Notes: generated from the sequence alone by a model not told the origin. DNA of 64,000 bases from Dactylosporangium vinaceum (GCF_019904175.1 NZ_CP061913.1:9734001-9798000); one strand, 5' to 3'. Positions 50,666 to 60,030 are shown, counted from the first letter of the stretch. Translations and numbers: made by a program.

Positions 50666-51835
50666 GTGCAGGTCGAGCGCGCAAGTCATCGAGGGGTGCG
50701 ACTGCGTAACCGCTCCGCACTGCTCACCCGGCTGTTCCTGGAAGGCCCTCTCACGCGTCAGGAACTATCGCGGCGGACGGGCCTGAGCCAGCCTGCGGTG
50801 AGCAACGTCGTGAACGACCTCATCGATGACGGGATCGTCGCCGAGGCCGGGGCGCTGGAGTCCGAGGGCGGGCGCCCGAGCACCATCCTGCGCGTGGCCC
50901 CGTCCTACGGTGCGGTCGCGGGCGTCGACGTGGGCGAGACCGGGGTGCGGGTCGAGCTGTTCGACCTGGGCCTGGAGCGCCTGGCCCAGTCCTGCGCGCC
51001 GCTCACTGCGGGCGCCTCACCCGCGGACGTCGCCGACTCCGTGCTGGCCGGGCTGCGCACGGTCGCCACCGGCCACCGGGTCCTGGGCGCGGGCGTCGGC
51101 GTGGCCGGCATCGTGCAGCAGCGCCCGGAGGGTGCCCTCGTCCACGCGCAGACGCTGGGCTGGGAGAGCGTGCCGCTGGAGTCGCTGCTGCGCCGCGGTA
51201 CCGACATCCCGCTGCATCTGGACAACGGCGCGAAGACCCTGGGCCAGGCCGAGATGTGGTTCGGCGCCGGCCGGGGCCGCCGGCACGCGGTATTCGCCCT
51301 GATCGGCTCCGGGGTGGGCGCCGCGGTGGTGACGAACGGCGCGACGTACCGCGGCACCTCCTCCAGCGCCGGCGAGTGGGGCCACACCACGCTGATGTAC
51401 GGCGGCCGCCGCTGCCGCTGCGGTGCGTCGGGCTGCCTGGAGGCGTACGTGGGCGCCGCCGCGATCCTGGACCGGGCCGGCTCCTCCGGCGCCGGCGACG
51501 AGGAGACCCGGCTGGCCGCGCTGGTGGCCGCGGCCTCGGCGGGCGACCCGGCCGCCCGCTCGATCCTTGACGAGACGGCGGACTACCTGGGCGCGGGCGT
51601 GGCCGACCTGATCAACCTGTTCAACCCCGAGCTGGTCGTCCTGGGCGGCTGGGCCGGCGTCGCCCTGGCCGGGCTACTGCCCCGGGTCCGCGCGTCGGCC
51701 GCCCGGCACGCCCTGCGCCAGCCGTTCGCCCAGGCCCGGATCGAGCTCGGGCGGCTGGGCCTGGACGCGGTCGCACTGGGCGCCGCCACGCTCCCGATGG
51801 CCCACCTCCTGACCACCGGCGGCCGCCGCCAGTAG
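50666..51835 (+). CDS. ROK family transcriptional regulator
   Basis: 389 residues from GTG 50666, which has GGGGAG 8 bases upstream; the longer frame from 50552 crosses unlikely sequence. HTH at about 12-70 (NRSALLTRLFLEGPLTRQELSRRTGLSQPAVSNVVNDL). The ROK fold follows with AGVDVGETGVRVELFDL and the zinc motif CRCGASGCLEAYVG near residue 250, plus GEWGHTTL. It probably senses a sugar and controls the divergent binding-protein gene through the palindrome at 50523. Confidence 0.92.
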   Translation: MQVERASHRGVRLRNRSALLTRLFLEGPLTRQELSRRTGLSQPAVSNVVNDLIDDGIVAEAGALESEGGRPSTILRVAPSYGAVAGVDVGETGVRVELFDLGLERLAQSCAPLTAGASPADVADSVLAGLRTVATGHRVLGAGVGVAGIVQQRPEGALVHAQTLGWESVPLESLLRRGTDIPLHLDNGAKTLGQAEMWFGAGRGRRHAVFALIGSGVGAAVVTNGATYRGTSSSAGEWGHTTLMYGGRRCRCGASGCLEAYVGAAAILDRAGSSGAGDEETRLAALVAAASAGDPAARSILDETADYLGAGVADLINLFNPELVVLGGWAGVALAGLLPRVRASAARHALRQPFAQARIELGRLGLDAVALGAATLPMAHLLTTGGRRQ

Positions 51836-51850
51836 CCGGCGTCCGCGGAC

Positions 51851-52678
51851 TCAGCGGCTGTGGGAGCGGAAGGCCACCGGGTCGAAGCGGCCGTGCAGGC
51901 GCGGGTCCAGCCAGTGGAGGGACTCGCGGCGGAAGACGTCCGGGTCCAGGGCGCCCGCGCCGTCGGGGATGGCGCCGGCCAGGTCGGCCTCCAGATCGTG
52001 GAGGTTCGTGCGGTGGACCAGCTCGGGGTCGGCGGGCCAGGAGCCAAAAACGACGAGGGCGGGCACCTCGCGGCGCTCCAGGGCCTGCAGCGTCAGCGCG
52101 GTGTGGTTCAGCGTGCCCAGGCCGGGGCGGGCCACGACGATGACCGTCGCACGCAGCGCGGCCGCCAGGTCCAGGATCGTCCAGCCGCCCTCACCCAGCG
52201 GGACCAGCAGGCCGCCCGCGCCTTCGATGAGGGTGATGTCGTACTCCTCACCGATCGACCGGATCGCCAGCTGGGCCATCACCGCGGTCAACGGGTCCTC
52301 CCCCGCGACCCGGGCGGCGGCGACCGGGCCCAGGGCGTCAGGAAACTCCGACAGGGTGCGGGTGAGTGCCGGTTCGGCCAGGCGGGCGACGGTCACCGCG
52401 TCCGGCTCGTCGCCCTCGGCGGTGCCGGTCTGGGCCGGCTTCACGACCGCGACGCTCTGGCCGGCGGCGGTGGCCGCGGCGGCGATGGCGGCGGTGGTGA
52501 TGGTCTTGCCCACGCCGGTGTCGGTGCCGGTGATGACGATCGGGCCGGCCAGCGGGCCCGCGAGCTCCTCGCTGAAGCCGAAGCCGAGTTCGTGGCCGAG
52601 CCCGGGGCCACGACCGGGATCGAGGCCGGGGTCACGGTCGGCGTCGAGGCCGAACAGGGAGTCCTGCGACTCACTCAC
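51851..52678 (-). CDS. bioD: dethiobiotin synthetase
   Basis: 275 residues from GTG 52678, overlapping the bioF stop (GTGA). An unusual 45-residue Asp/Gly/Pro-rich head precedes the core. The core has Walker-type GTDTGVGKT near 50-58, VAVVKPAQTG and IEGAGGLLVPL near 140. It closes the ureido ring using ATP and CO2, the step before biotin synthase. It lies downstream of bioF in one transcript. An alternative start at a later codon would give a normal length, so the head may be partly untranslated. Confidence 0.93.
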   Translation of the reverse strand: MSESQDSLFGLDADRDPGLDPGRGPGLGHELGFGFSEELAGPLAGPIVITGTDTGVGKTITTAAIAAAATAAGQSVAVVKPAQTGTAEGDEPDAVTVARLAEPALTRTLSEFPDALGPVAAARVAGEDPLTAVMAQLAIRSIGEEYDITLIEGAGGLLVPLGEGGWTILDLAAALRATVIVVARPGLGTLNHTALTLQALERREVPALVVFGSWPADPELVHRTNLHDLEADLAGAIPDGAGALDPDVFRRESLHWLDPRLHGRFDPVAFRSHSR

Positions 52679-53853
52679 GGGCGTTCCTTCAGGATGACGT
52701 CGAGGGCCTCGTCGAACGCGTCGGCGGGGATGCCGACGTTGACGGTCAGGCGCAGGCGGGAGCGTCCGTCCGGTGTGGACGGTGGGCGGAAGCAGCCTAC
52801 CGCCACGCCCCGGTCGCGGCACGCCGTCGCCCACGCCAGGGCCTCGTCGGGGCCGGGGGCGGCGACCGAGATGACGCCACCGGCCGGCGTGGAGACCTCC
52901 AGGCCCTCGCCGCGCAGGCGGTCGACGGCCCGGGCGGCGCGCGCGTGCAGGCCGGCCCGCAGGTCGTCGCCCTCGGCCAGCAGGCGCAGGGCGGCCAGGG
53001 CGCCGGCGGCCACGGCGGGCGGGAGGGCGGTGTCGAAGATGAAGGTGCGGCCGGTGTCGACGAGCTGGCGGTGCAGCTGCTCCGGGCCGGCGATCACGCC
53101 GCCGGCGGCGCCCAGGGACTTCGACAGCGTCGCGGTCACCACCAGGCCCGGCGCCCCGGCCAGGCCCGCCGCGGCCGCTCCGCCGGCGCCGCGCGGGCCC
53201 AGGACGCCGAGGGCGTGGGCGTCGTCGACGAGCATCAGGGCGCCGTGGGACCGGGCGATCTCGTAGAGCTCGGGCAGCGGGGCCAGGTCGCCGTCCACGG
53301 AGAAGATGCTCTCGGTGACGACGAGCGCCGGGCGGCCGGGGTGGGCGGCGAGGATCGCCGCGACCGCAGCCGGGTCGGCGTGCGGGGCCACGACCGTTTC
53401 GACGCCCTCGCGGCCGGCGCCCCGCGCGAGGCGGCAGGCGTCGACGATCGAGGCGTGGTTGTGGGCGTCCGAGACGATCAGCGCGCCCGGGCGGGCCAGG
53501 GCGCGGACGGCGCCGAGGTTGGCGAGGTAGCCGGAGGAGTACACGAGCGACGCGGCGCAGCCGAGCAGTCCGGCCAGGCTCTCCTCGAGCTCGCGGTGCA
53601 CGTCGGTGGAGCCGCGGACCAGGCGGGAGCCGGTCGCGCCGAGGCCGTAGGTGTGCAGGGCCGCGGCGGCGGCGGCCAGGACGGCGGGGTGGCGGGACAG
53701 GCCCAGGTAGTCGTTGCCCGCCAGGTCCGCCGACACGCTGTCGCGCGGATGTGTCTCGCGGCGCAGACCCGCGGCCAGCCGGGCGGCGGCCTCGTCGTCG
53801 AGGGCCTCCAACCACTCCACGATCGGCTCTCCCTCGGCGAACTTGTAGGACAT
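52675..53853 (-). CDS. bioF: 8-amino-7-oxononanoate synthase
   Basis: 392 residues. Pyridoxal-phosphate enzyme of the alpha-oxoamine synthase family: DYLGLSRHPAV, GLGATGSRLVRGSTDVHRELE, SDAHNHASIVDACRLARG, TESIFSVDGDLAPL, VDDAHALGVLG and the PLP lysine in TATLSKSLGAAGG. It condenses pimeloyl thioester with alanine. First gene of the leftward bioF-bioD operon, divergent from bioB, 87 bp apart. Confidence 0.94.
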   Translation of the reverse strand: MSYKFAEGEPIVEWLEALDDEAAARLAAGLRRETHPRDSVSADLAGNDYLGLSRHPAVLAAAAAALHTYGLGATGSRLVRGSTDVHRELEESLAGLLGCAASLVYSSGYLANLGAVRALARPGALIVSDAHNHASIVDACRLARGAGREGVETVVAPHADPAAVAAILAAHPGRPALVVTESIFSVDGDLAPLPELYEIARSHGALMLVDDAHALGVLGPRGAGGAAAAGLAGAPGLVVTATLSKSLGAAGGVIAGPEQLHRQLVDTGRTFIFDTALPPAVAAGALAALRLLAEGDDLRAGLHARAARAVDRLRGEGLEVSTPAGGVISVAAPGPDEALAWATACRDRGVAVGCFRPPSTPDGRSRLRLTVNVGIPADAFDEALDVILKERP

Positions 53854-53940
53854 CTACCACGCTGATTGTGCGACATATACAACTTAACCGAGCCGTCCCG
53901 GGAGCGGACAGGCGACCCGAACGCTTTGTAAGGTACGAGC
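53854..53940. promoter_or_regulatory. divergent bioF / bioB promoter region
   Basis: 87 bp between two divergent biotin operons, AT-richer than its surroundings. TTGT GCGACATAT ACAA (53869-53885) is a weak inverted repeat, and TTTGTAAGG lies about 10 bp before bioB. A biotin repressor (BioQ or BirA) would be expected to act here; the palindrome does not match a BioQ site I can recall, so the regulator is not assigned. Confidence 0.4.
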
Positions 53941-54924
53941 ATGCTTGATGCTGCCAAGGCCGTCCTGGACACCGGCAAGGGGCTCGACCTCGACGGCGTC
54001 CTCGCGGTGCTGACGTGTACCGATGAGGAGCTGCCCGAGTACCTGGCCATCGCGCACGACGTGCGGATGCGCTGGTGCGGCCCGGAGGTCGAGGTCGAGG
54101 GCATCGTGTCGCTCAAGACCGGCGGCTGCCCCGAGGACTGCCACTTCTGCTCGCAGTCCGGGCTGTTCGCCTCGCCCGTGCGGGCCGTGTGGCTCGACAT
54201 CCCCTCGCTCGTCGAGGCGGCGCGGCAGACGGCGGCGACCGGGGCGACCGAGTTCTGCATCGTGGCCGCGGTGCGCGGGCCCGACGAGCGGCTGATGACG
54301 CAGCTCGCCGACGGGGTCGCGGCGATCCGGGCGGCCGTCGACATCAACATCGCCGCCTCGCTCGGCATGCTGTCCCAGGCCCAGGTGGACCGGCTGGCCG
54401 AGCTGGGCATCCACCGGTACAACCACAATCTGGAAACGGCGCGGTCGTACTTCCCGCAGGTCGTCAGCACCCACACGTGGGAGGAGCGCTGGGACACCCT
54501 GCGGATGGTCCACGCCGCCGGCATGGAGGTGTGCTGCGGGGGCATCCTCGGGCTCGGGGAGAGCGTGGAGCAGCGGGCCGAGTTCGCCATCCAGCTCCAG
54601 GAGCTCGACCCGCACGAGGTGCCGCTCAACTTCCTGAACCCGCGGCCGGGCACGCCCCTGGCCGAGCAGCCGGTCCTGGACCCCAAGGACGCGCTGCGCG
54701 CGGTCGCGGCGTTCCGGCTGGCGCTGCCGCGCACGCTGCTGCGCTACGCGGGCGGCCGGGAGATCACCCTCGGCGACCTCGGCACCCGCGACGGCCTGCT
54801 GGGCGGGGTGAACGCGGTGATCGTCGGCAACTACCTGACGACGCTCGGCCGCTCCCCGGCGCAGGACCTGGCGCTGCTCGACGAGCTGTCGATGCCGGTC
54901 AAGGCGCTGTCGGCGACGCTGTGA
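53941..54924 (+). CDS. bioB: biotin synthase
   Basis: 327 residues. Radical SAM cluster CPEDCHFC gives C63, C67 and C70. SQSGLFASPVRAVWLDIPSLVEAA, YNHNLETARSYFPQVVSTHTWEERWDTLRMVHAAGMEVCCGGILGLGES and PLNFLNPRPGTPL are BioB signatures. It inserts sulfur into dethiobiotin. This is the actinobacterial BioB subtype that occurs with BsaP, which is encoded next with a 4-bp overlap. Confidence 0.95.
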   Translation: MLDAAKAVLDTGKGLDLDGVLAVLTCTDEELPEYLAIAHDVRMRWCGPEVEVEGIVSLKTGGCPEDCHFCSQSGLFASPVRAVWLDIPSLVEAARQTAATGATEFCIVAAVRGPDERLMTQLADGVAAIRAAVDINIAASLGMLSQAQVDRLAELGIHRYNHNLETARSYFPQVVSTHTWEERWDTLRMVHAAGMEVCCGGILGLGESVEQRAEFAIQLQELDPHEVPLNFLNPRPGTPLAEQPVLDPKDALRAVAAFRLALPRTLLRYAGGREITLGDLGTRDGLLGGVNAVIVGNYLTTLGRSPAQDLALLDELSMPVKALSATL

Positions 54925-55109
54925 CGGCGCCGATGTTCTGCGATCGCTGCGGGGAGCCGTTCACCGGCGGCTCCCACGCGGCGTGCTCGGCGGCCCGGGA
55001 GCTGGAGCCGCCGCGGTACTGCACGCACTGCCGCCGCCGGATGAAGGTGCAGGTGCTGCCGGGGGGCTGGTCGGCCCAGTGCGTCGAGCACGGGGTGCTC
55101 ACCCGGTAG
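54921..55109 (+). CDS. bsaP: biotin synthase auxiliary protein BsaP
   Basis: 62 residues from GTG 54921, overlapping the bioB stop as GTGA. Five cysteines in pattern CDRCGEPF near residue 7, HAAC near 19, YCTHC near 33-37, and QC near 53. BsaP is known from mycobacteria as a small iron-sulfur protein that BioB of this subtype needs. Gene position and cysteine pattern agree. Its 3' end overlaps the convergent monooxygenase by 11 bp. Confidence 0.85.
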   Translation: MTAPMFCDRCGEPFTGGSHAACSAARELEPPRYCTHCRRRMKVQVLPGGWSAQCVEHGVLTR

Positions 55110-56283
55110 GGCCGCCCCACTCCGTCGCCGCGGCGGCCGCCCGTTCGAGGGTCCGGGGGTGCACGCGGGCGAGGGAGGCGGCGAGCCGTCCACGCACTTG
55201 CAGTACAGCCGCCGCCTTTCTGGATTGCTGCAGCACCCGCAGGATCCTCGGCTTCCTGATCCGGCTGTACTCGCCGAGCGCCGCCGGCACCGCCAGCTCC
55301 GCGAGCACCGTCTGCAGGGTGGCCACGTCCTCGAGCGCGAGGGAGGCGCCCTGGGCGAGGTGGTGGGGCATGGCGTGGGCCGCGTCGCCGACGAGCGCGA
55401 ACCCGCCCGCCCCGGCCACCACCCCGAACGTCTCCGGCAGCGGCGTGACCTCCCCGACCGGCTCCTGCACCAGGTCGTCGGCCTCGGTCGCGGCCAGCAG
55501 CTGGGCGATCGGGGCGGGCCAGCCGGCGAACCAGCGGCGCAGCAGGGCCAGCTGGCCGGCGGGCGGCTCGGGGCGCAGGGCGCCGGGCACTGTCGCCACC
55601 CAGTACATGCCGCCGCGGGTGGAGCCGCCGGCCGAGCCCCGCTCGCCGAGGGACGCGTAGGCGAAGCGCTGGCCGTTGCCGAGGACCTCGCCGTGGAGTT
55701 CGGTGCCGGCCGGGATCTCGGGCGCGCGGTACCACGGGATGACCGCCCGCCAGGCCGCGAACCCGCCGCTGGCGAAGGTGCTGGCGGCGGCGAGCCGGCG
55801 GCGCACCGCGCTGTCCGGGCCGTCCGCGGCGACGACGAGGTCGGCCTCGAACGTCACCCGGCCGTCGCCGACCGCGGGCCGGTCCCGGCGCACCCGGGCG
55901 CTCTGCACGGCGATCCCGCCGCGCACGTCGACCTGCTCGCCGAGGGCGGCGATGAACGCGTCGTGCAGGTCCTCGCGGTGCACGACCACCGGCGGCGACC
56001 CGATCTCGCCGGTGAGGTCGACGGCTCCCGGCTGGACCAGCCAGGTCCCGTCCGGGCGGCGGATGCCCGCCGCCGGCACCGGCGTGGAGATCCCTTCGAG
56101 CCCGCCGGCCAGGCCCAGGGCCCGCAGCGCGCGGACCCCGTTGGGCCAGAGCACCAGCGCGGCCCGGCCCGGCCGGAGCCGGTCGTCGCGTTCAAGGAGG
56201 GTGACCTTCCAGCCCGAGCGGGCCAGGGCGCCGGCGGCGGCGAGCCCGCCGATCCCGGCGCCGACCACGACGGCGGACCGCAT
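55099..56283 (-). CDS. FAD-dependent monooxygenase
   Basis: 394 residues. FAD motifs: VVVGAGIGGLAAAGALARSGWKVTLLER at the start, the middle DG motif AADGPDSAVRRRL near 170, and GDAAHAMPHHLAQGASLALEDV near 290 (GD motif). Group A flavoprotein monooxygenase of the salicylate/PHBH type; the substrate is unknown. Its ATG overlaps the lgt stop (TGATG), so it is translated with lgt, though no functional link is known. Confidence 0.9.
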   Translation of the reverse strand: MRSAVVVGAGIGGLAAAGALARSGWKVTLLERDDRLRPGRAALVLWPNGVRALRALGLAGGLEGISTPVPAAGIRRPDGTWLVQPGAVDLTGEIGSPPVVVHREDLHDAFIAALGEQVDVRGGIAVQSARVRRDRPAVGDGRVTFEADLVVAADGPDSAVRRRLAAASTFASGGFAAWRAVIPWYRAPEIPAGTELHGEVLGNGQRFAYASLGERGSAGGSTRGGMYWVATVPGALRPEPPAGQLALLRRWFAGWPAPIAQLLAATEADDLVQEPVGEVTPLPETFGVVAGAGGFALVGDAAHAMPHHLAQGASLALEDVATLQTVLAELAVPAALGEYSRIRKPRILRVLQQSRKAAAVLQVRGRLAASLARVHPRTLERAAAAATEWGGPTG

Positions 56284-57350
56284 CAGCCCTGCTTTTCCTT
56301 CGCTTCCTCGGCCGCCGCGTCCTCTTCTGCTCCGGGCTCCTCCGGCTCGGCCGCTTCCGCGGCCGGCTCCGGCACCTCCGCCACGTCCGGCACCTCCGCC
56401 GCGTCCGGCGTCGCGTCGGCCGCCGGGAGCGCCTTGGGCTCCTCGGCCGCCTCCAGCGCCGGGACCGCGTCGGGGCTCACCCGGGTGATCTTGCCGTCCT
56501 CGTCGTAGGTCACCCGCTCCTGCGGGCCGCGCACGCGCAGGAAGTAGATGAGTGCGCCCGCGAAGACGATTATCGACGTCCAGTTGTTCAGGCGCAGGCC
56601 CAGGAAGTGCTGGGCGTCGTCGATGCGCAGCGCCTCGATCCAGAAGCGGCCGATCGTGTAGAGCATCACGTAGACCGCGAAGGCCCGGCCGCGGCCGAAG
56701 CGGTACTTGCGGTCGAGCAGCCAGACGGCGACGGCCACACCGAGGCACCACAGCGACTCGTACAGGAACGTGGGGTGGAAGATGCCGAGCACGATCGGCT
56801 GGCCACCGGCCTCGAGGGCGCGGCCGCTCGCGGTGTCCCAGTTGTAGACCTTCAGGCCCCACGGCAGGGTCGTCTCCTTGCCGTACAGCTCATTGTTGAA
56901 CCAGTTGCCCCAGCGCCCGATGGCCTGGGCGACCGGCAGCGCCACGGCGAGCGTGTCGGCGGCCATCGCGAACGGCAGGTTCATCCGGCGGCAGGCGATG
57001 TACGCCCCGAGCGCACCGGCCGCGACCCCGCCCCAGATACCGAGGCCGCCCTCCCAGATCTTGAACGCCTTGAGGATCGAGCCGTTCTCTCCGAAGTACG
57101 CGTCCGGCGACGTGATCACGTGATACAGCCGGGCGCCGACGATACCGAACGGGACCGCCCAGATCGCCACGTCGAGAATCACCCACGGCGGGGCGCCCCG
57201 GGCCCGCAGGCGGCGGTCGGCGATGTAGCAGGCGGCGACGATGCCCAGGACGATGCACAGGGCGTAGGCGCGCAGCGGGATCGGTCCGAGGTCCCAGACG
57301 CCCTGGGTCGGGCTCGGGATCTCGGCCAGCAGAGCCGGGACAGCATTCAC
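56283..57350 (-). CDS. lgt: prolipoprotein diacylglyceryl transferase
   Basis: 355 residues from GTG 57350. Seven membrane helices and the Lgt signature GRWGNWFNNELYG near residue 144; also LRAYALCIVLGIV, VPFGIVGARLYHVI and HPTFLYESLWCL. It transfers diacylglycerol from phosphatidylglycerol to lipobox cysteines. An Ala/Glu/Pro-rich C-terminal tail of about 80 residues is typical of actinobacterial Lgt. It is near trpA, as in many actinobacteria, but three other genes intervene. Confidence 0.95.
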   Translation of the reverse strand: MNAVPALLAEIPSPTQGVWDLGPIPLRAYALCIVLGIVAACYIADRRLRARGAPPWVILDVAIWAVPFGIVGARLYHVITSPDAYFGENGSILKAFKIWEGGLGIWGGVAAGALGAYIACRRMNLPFAMAADTLAVALPVAQAIGRWGNWFNNELYGKETTLPWGLKVYNWDTASGRALEAGGQPIVLGIFHPTFLYESLWCLGVAVAVWLLDRKYRFGRGRAFAVYVMLYTIGRFWIEALRIDDAQHFLGLRLNNWTSIIVFAGALIYFLRVRGPQERVTYDEDGKITRVSPDAVPALEAAEEPKALPAADATPDAAEVPDVAEVPEPAAEAAEPEEPGAEEDAAAEEAKEKQG

Positions 57351-57443
57351 GGGTGCACACGCTACCGCACCCCTGTTTGATGTTTGGAGATCACCATTCG
57401 TAAGGGTCTCGCAACGGTACGGGGCGGCGCATACAGTCGGGTC

Positions 57444-57932
57444 ATGAGCTCCTCAGCGTTGAGTAACGGCAGCCAGGTGACCTCCGCGGTCGCCGCGATC
57501 ATCGAGGACGCGGCCGGCCGCGTCCTGCTGTGCCGCCAGGCCGGCGGTCACCGATTGTGGGGTCTCCCGGGCGGGCGGGTCCGGGCGGCGGAAAGCCCCG
57601 TGCACGCGGTCATCCGCGACATCCGCGAAGAGACAGGTCTCGAGACCGAGATTCTCGAACTCATCGGTTTGTATCAGCTGACCGGCGACGGCTGCGGCGC
57701 GTCCACGCCCGACCTGTTCGTGCACGTCTTCCGCGGCCGCATCGACGGCGACGGCGGCCCGGCCCTCAACGCACCGGGCCGGATCAGCGGCCTGGGCTGG
57801 CACGACACCGACTGCCTGCCGGAGCCCATGACCGCCACCACCCGCACCGCGATCGCCGACGCGACGGCCGGGCGCACCGGCGTGATCCGCGAGGTCCAGC
57901 GCGACGCGGAGCCCGAGATCATCGACGCCTGA
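57444..57932 (+). CDS. Nudix hydrolase
   Basis: 162 residues from ATG 57444. The Nudix box GGRVRAAESPVHAVIRDIREETGLE (about 45-70) contains the metal-binding REETG glutamates. Flanking strands AAIIEDAAGRVLLCRQAGGHRLWGLPGG are standard. Substrate unknown; probably a nucleotide or sugar-diphosphate hydrolase. Divergent from lgt. Confidence 0.9.
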   Translation: MSSSALSNGSQVTSAVAAIIEDAAGRVLLCRQAGGHRLWGLPGGRVRAAESPVHAVIRDIREETGLETEILELIGLYQLTGDGCGASTPDLFVHVFRGRIDGDGGPALNAPGRISGLGWHDTDCLPEPMTATTRTAIADATAGRTGVIREVQRDAEPEIIDA

Positions 57933-57996
57933 AAGTTTCTTTTCCCCTGGTGAATCCCGCTTGGATCCGCTCGGGTACATCCGCAAAGATCTTTGC

Positions 57997-58638
57997 ATGG
58001 CCCCGCGGTACTACGCGCTCGGCGACTCCATGTCGATCGACGACTACGCGGGCGGCCCCGGGCTGGGCGCCGCCTCTCTGCTCGCCGACGACCTCGGCAT
58101 CGACCTGCTGCTCCTGGCGCGCGACGGCGCGACGAGCGACGACGTCCTGCGCCGCCAGCTCGGTCAGGTGGCCGGCCGCCCGGCCCTGATCACGGTGACC
58201 ATGGGCGGCAACGACCTGCTGACCGCGATCGTCGAGTCACCGGACAAGGTCCCGGCCGCTGTCGAGGCGACGGCCGCGAACTACGACGCGCTGCTGACCT
58301 CGCTCGCCGCGACCGGCGCGCGGATCGTGGTCAGCACCGTGTACGACCCCACCGACGGCACCGGCGACCTCTCCTGGGCCGGCCTGCCCGACATCGACGA
58401 GGGCCTGGCGCTGCTGGAGTCGATGAACGCGGCGATCCGCTCCGTGGCCGCCCGGCACGGTGCGGCGGTGGCCGACCTCCACGTGGCGTTCCTCGGCCAC
58501 GGTGCACAGGCCGGGGACATCACGCGGCCCGACTCGCATCCGGACAACCGGGAGCTGTGGCTGTGCGGGCACATCGAGCCGAACGCCTGGGGTGCGCAGG
58601 CGATCCGCGACACGTGGCGGGCCGCCCTACGGCGCTGA
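57997..58638 (+). CDS. SGNH/GDSL-type hydrolase
   Basis: 213 residues from ATG 57997. Block I YALGDSMS with catalytic serine 11, block III MGGNDLL near 70, and block V region GHIEPNAWGA near 196 with the catalytic histidine. No signal peptide, so it is probably cytoplasmic. Esterase or lipase of unknown substrate. Confidence 0.88.
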   Translation: MAPRYYALGDSMSIDDYAGGPGLGAASLLADDLGIDLLLLARDGATSDDVLRRQLGQVAGRPALITVTMGGNDLLTAIVESPDKVPAAVEATAANYDALLTSLAATGARIVVSTVYDPTDGTGDLSWAGLPDIDEGLALLESMNAAIRSVAARHGAAVADLHVAFLGHGAQAGDITRPDSHPDNRELWLCGHIEPNAWGAQAIRDTWRAALRR

Positions 58639-58698
58639 GCCGGTGGCGGGCAGCCCGGGCGCGCCGATCGTGCTCACGCCCGGCTCATGCGGCGGGGT

Positions 58699-60030
58699 TC
58701 ACGGCTTGGGGCCTATCGCGTAGAGGCGCTGGACGGCCGCGAAGTACAGGTGATCACCGGAGAGCAGCAGTGACTCTCCCCCGTGCAGGGCGTCGACGTC
58801 GAGCTCCAGGCGCCGTAGGAGTCCGCCGGTCGTCGCGTCGGCGGCGACCAGCTCGACCCGGTGCGTGCTGACCCCGCCGCGGACCGCGAAGTGGTACACC
58901 ACCGCATACACGACACCGCCGCCGTTGACCGGCGCCCAGTAGGAGGCGTTGACCTCGGCGTCCAGCCCGTACGAGGTGCGCCAGCGCCGGGCCCCGCTGC
59001 CGGCGTCGAAGGCCGCGAGCCCGCCGTGGCCGTCGACGACGAACAGCACTCCGTCGCCGACGCTCGCGTGGACCGGCGACTCGAGGGTCTCGGCGTCGCA
59101 CCAGCGCTGGGTGCCGTCGGCCGCGGCGTACGCGCAGACGCCGGGCTCGCCGACGGAGTACACGGTGCCGGCCGCGGCCACGAGCTCGGCGCCGCTGGAG
59201 TCGTGCTGCCAGGCCGGGGTGCCGGTGGCCGCGTCGAAGGCCAGGATGCGGCTGGACTTCGCGGCGGTCGGGGCGCCCGGTCCCGCCGGGCCGGGCTCGG
59301 CCGACAGCGGGGGCGGCTCGGTGGCCTGCAGGACCAGGTCGCCCGCGCGGACCGGAGGGTGGAAGCCGGGCTCGCCGCCCAGGGGCGCGGTCCAGGCCGG
59401 GGTGCCGTCGGCGGTGCGGTAGGCGGTAAGCGTGGTGCCGGCACTGCGCAGGATCAGGTCGCCGGCCGTGGTGAAGCCGCCCGAGACGGCGTCCTCCAGC
59501 GGGGTCTTCCACTTCGGGGTGCCGGTGAGGGTGTACGCGAAGAGGGTGCGCTGCAGCGACGGGCGCGCGATCGACTCGACCAGGAGGGTGTCGCCCGCCG
59601 CCGCCAGCTGGCCGAACGCCTCGCCCGGGGCGCTGACGACGATCGGGCCCAGGTCATGGCCGGTGACGGCGTCGTAGCGGCGGATCGTGCCCCGGTCCGT
59701 GGCCGCGCCGCCGGTCGAGCGGAACACGGTGCCGTCGATCGCGATGGCGTCGCCGACCTGCTCGGACGGGCCGCCGGCGGGGGCCGTCCACGCGCGGGTC
59801 AGGTGCTTGGCCACGGCGCGGTTCAGACGGCCGGTCAGCGCCTGATGGCCGGAGCGGCCCGCATCGGCCCCGTCCTGGCGCCAGTCGGCGTCGGCGGCGG
59901 CGTGGGTGCCGTAGACCGCGGCCGCCGGGAGCGTGCCCGCGGAGGCTGGAGCCGCGCTGACCATGGCCGCGCTGACCGGGGACGCCCACAGGAGTGCCGG
60001 GACGAGTACAAAACGGAAATAATGCCGCAC
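58699..60030 (-). CDS. secreted PQQ-like beta-propeller protein
   Basis: 443 residues. Signal peptide (FVLVPALLWASPVSAAMVSA) in the first 32 residues. About seven repeats of the form AFDAATGTPAWQH, AYRTADGTPAWTAP and AFDAGSGARRWRTSY, the Trp-docking repeats of PQQ-type propellers. No PQQ-binding enzyme residues were identified, so it is likely a binding or scaffold protein. It sits between the SGNH gene and trpA. Confidence 0.85.
   Translation of the reverse strand: MRHYFRFVLVPALLWASPVSAAMVSAAPASAGTLPAAAVYGTHAAADADWRQDGADAGRSGHQALTGRLNRAVAKHLTRAWTAPAGGPSEQVGDAIAIDGTVFRSTGGAATDRGTIRRYDAVTGHDLGPIVVSAPGEAFGQLAAAGDTLLVESIARPSLQRTLFAYTLTGTPKWKTPLEDAVSGGFTTAGDLILRSAGTTLTAYRTADGTPAWTAPLGGEPGFHPPVRAGDLVLQATEPPPLSAEPGPAGPGAPTAAKSSRILAFDAATGTPAWQHDSSGAELVAAAGTVYSVGEPGVCAYAAADGTQRWCDAETLESPVHASVGDGVLFVVDGHGGLAAFDAGSGARRWRTSYGLDAEVNASYWAPVNGGGVVYAVVYHFAVRGGVSTHRVELVAADATTGGLLRRLELDVDALHGGESLLLSGDHLYFAAVQRLYAIGPKP

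Noticed and set aside
51851..53860. apparent BioF-BioD fusion of 669 residues
   Set aside because: The BioF part is out of frame; real bioF ends at 52675 and bioD starts at GTG 52678.
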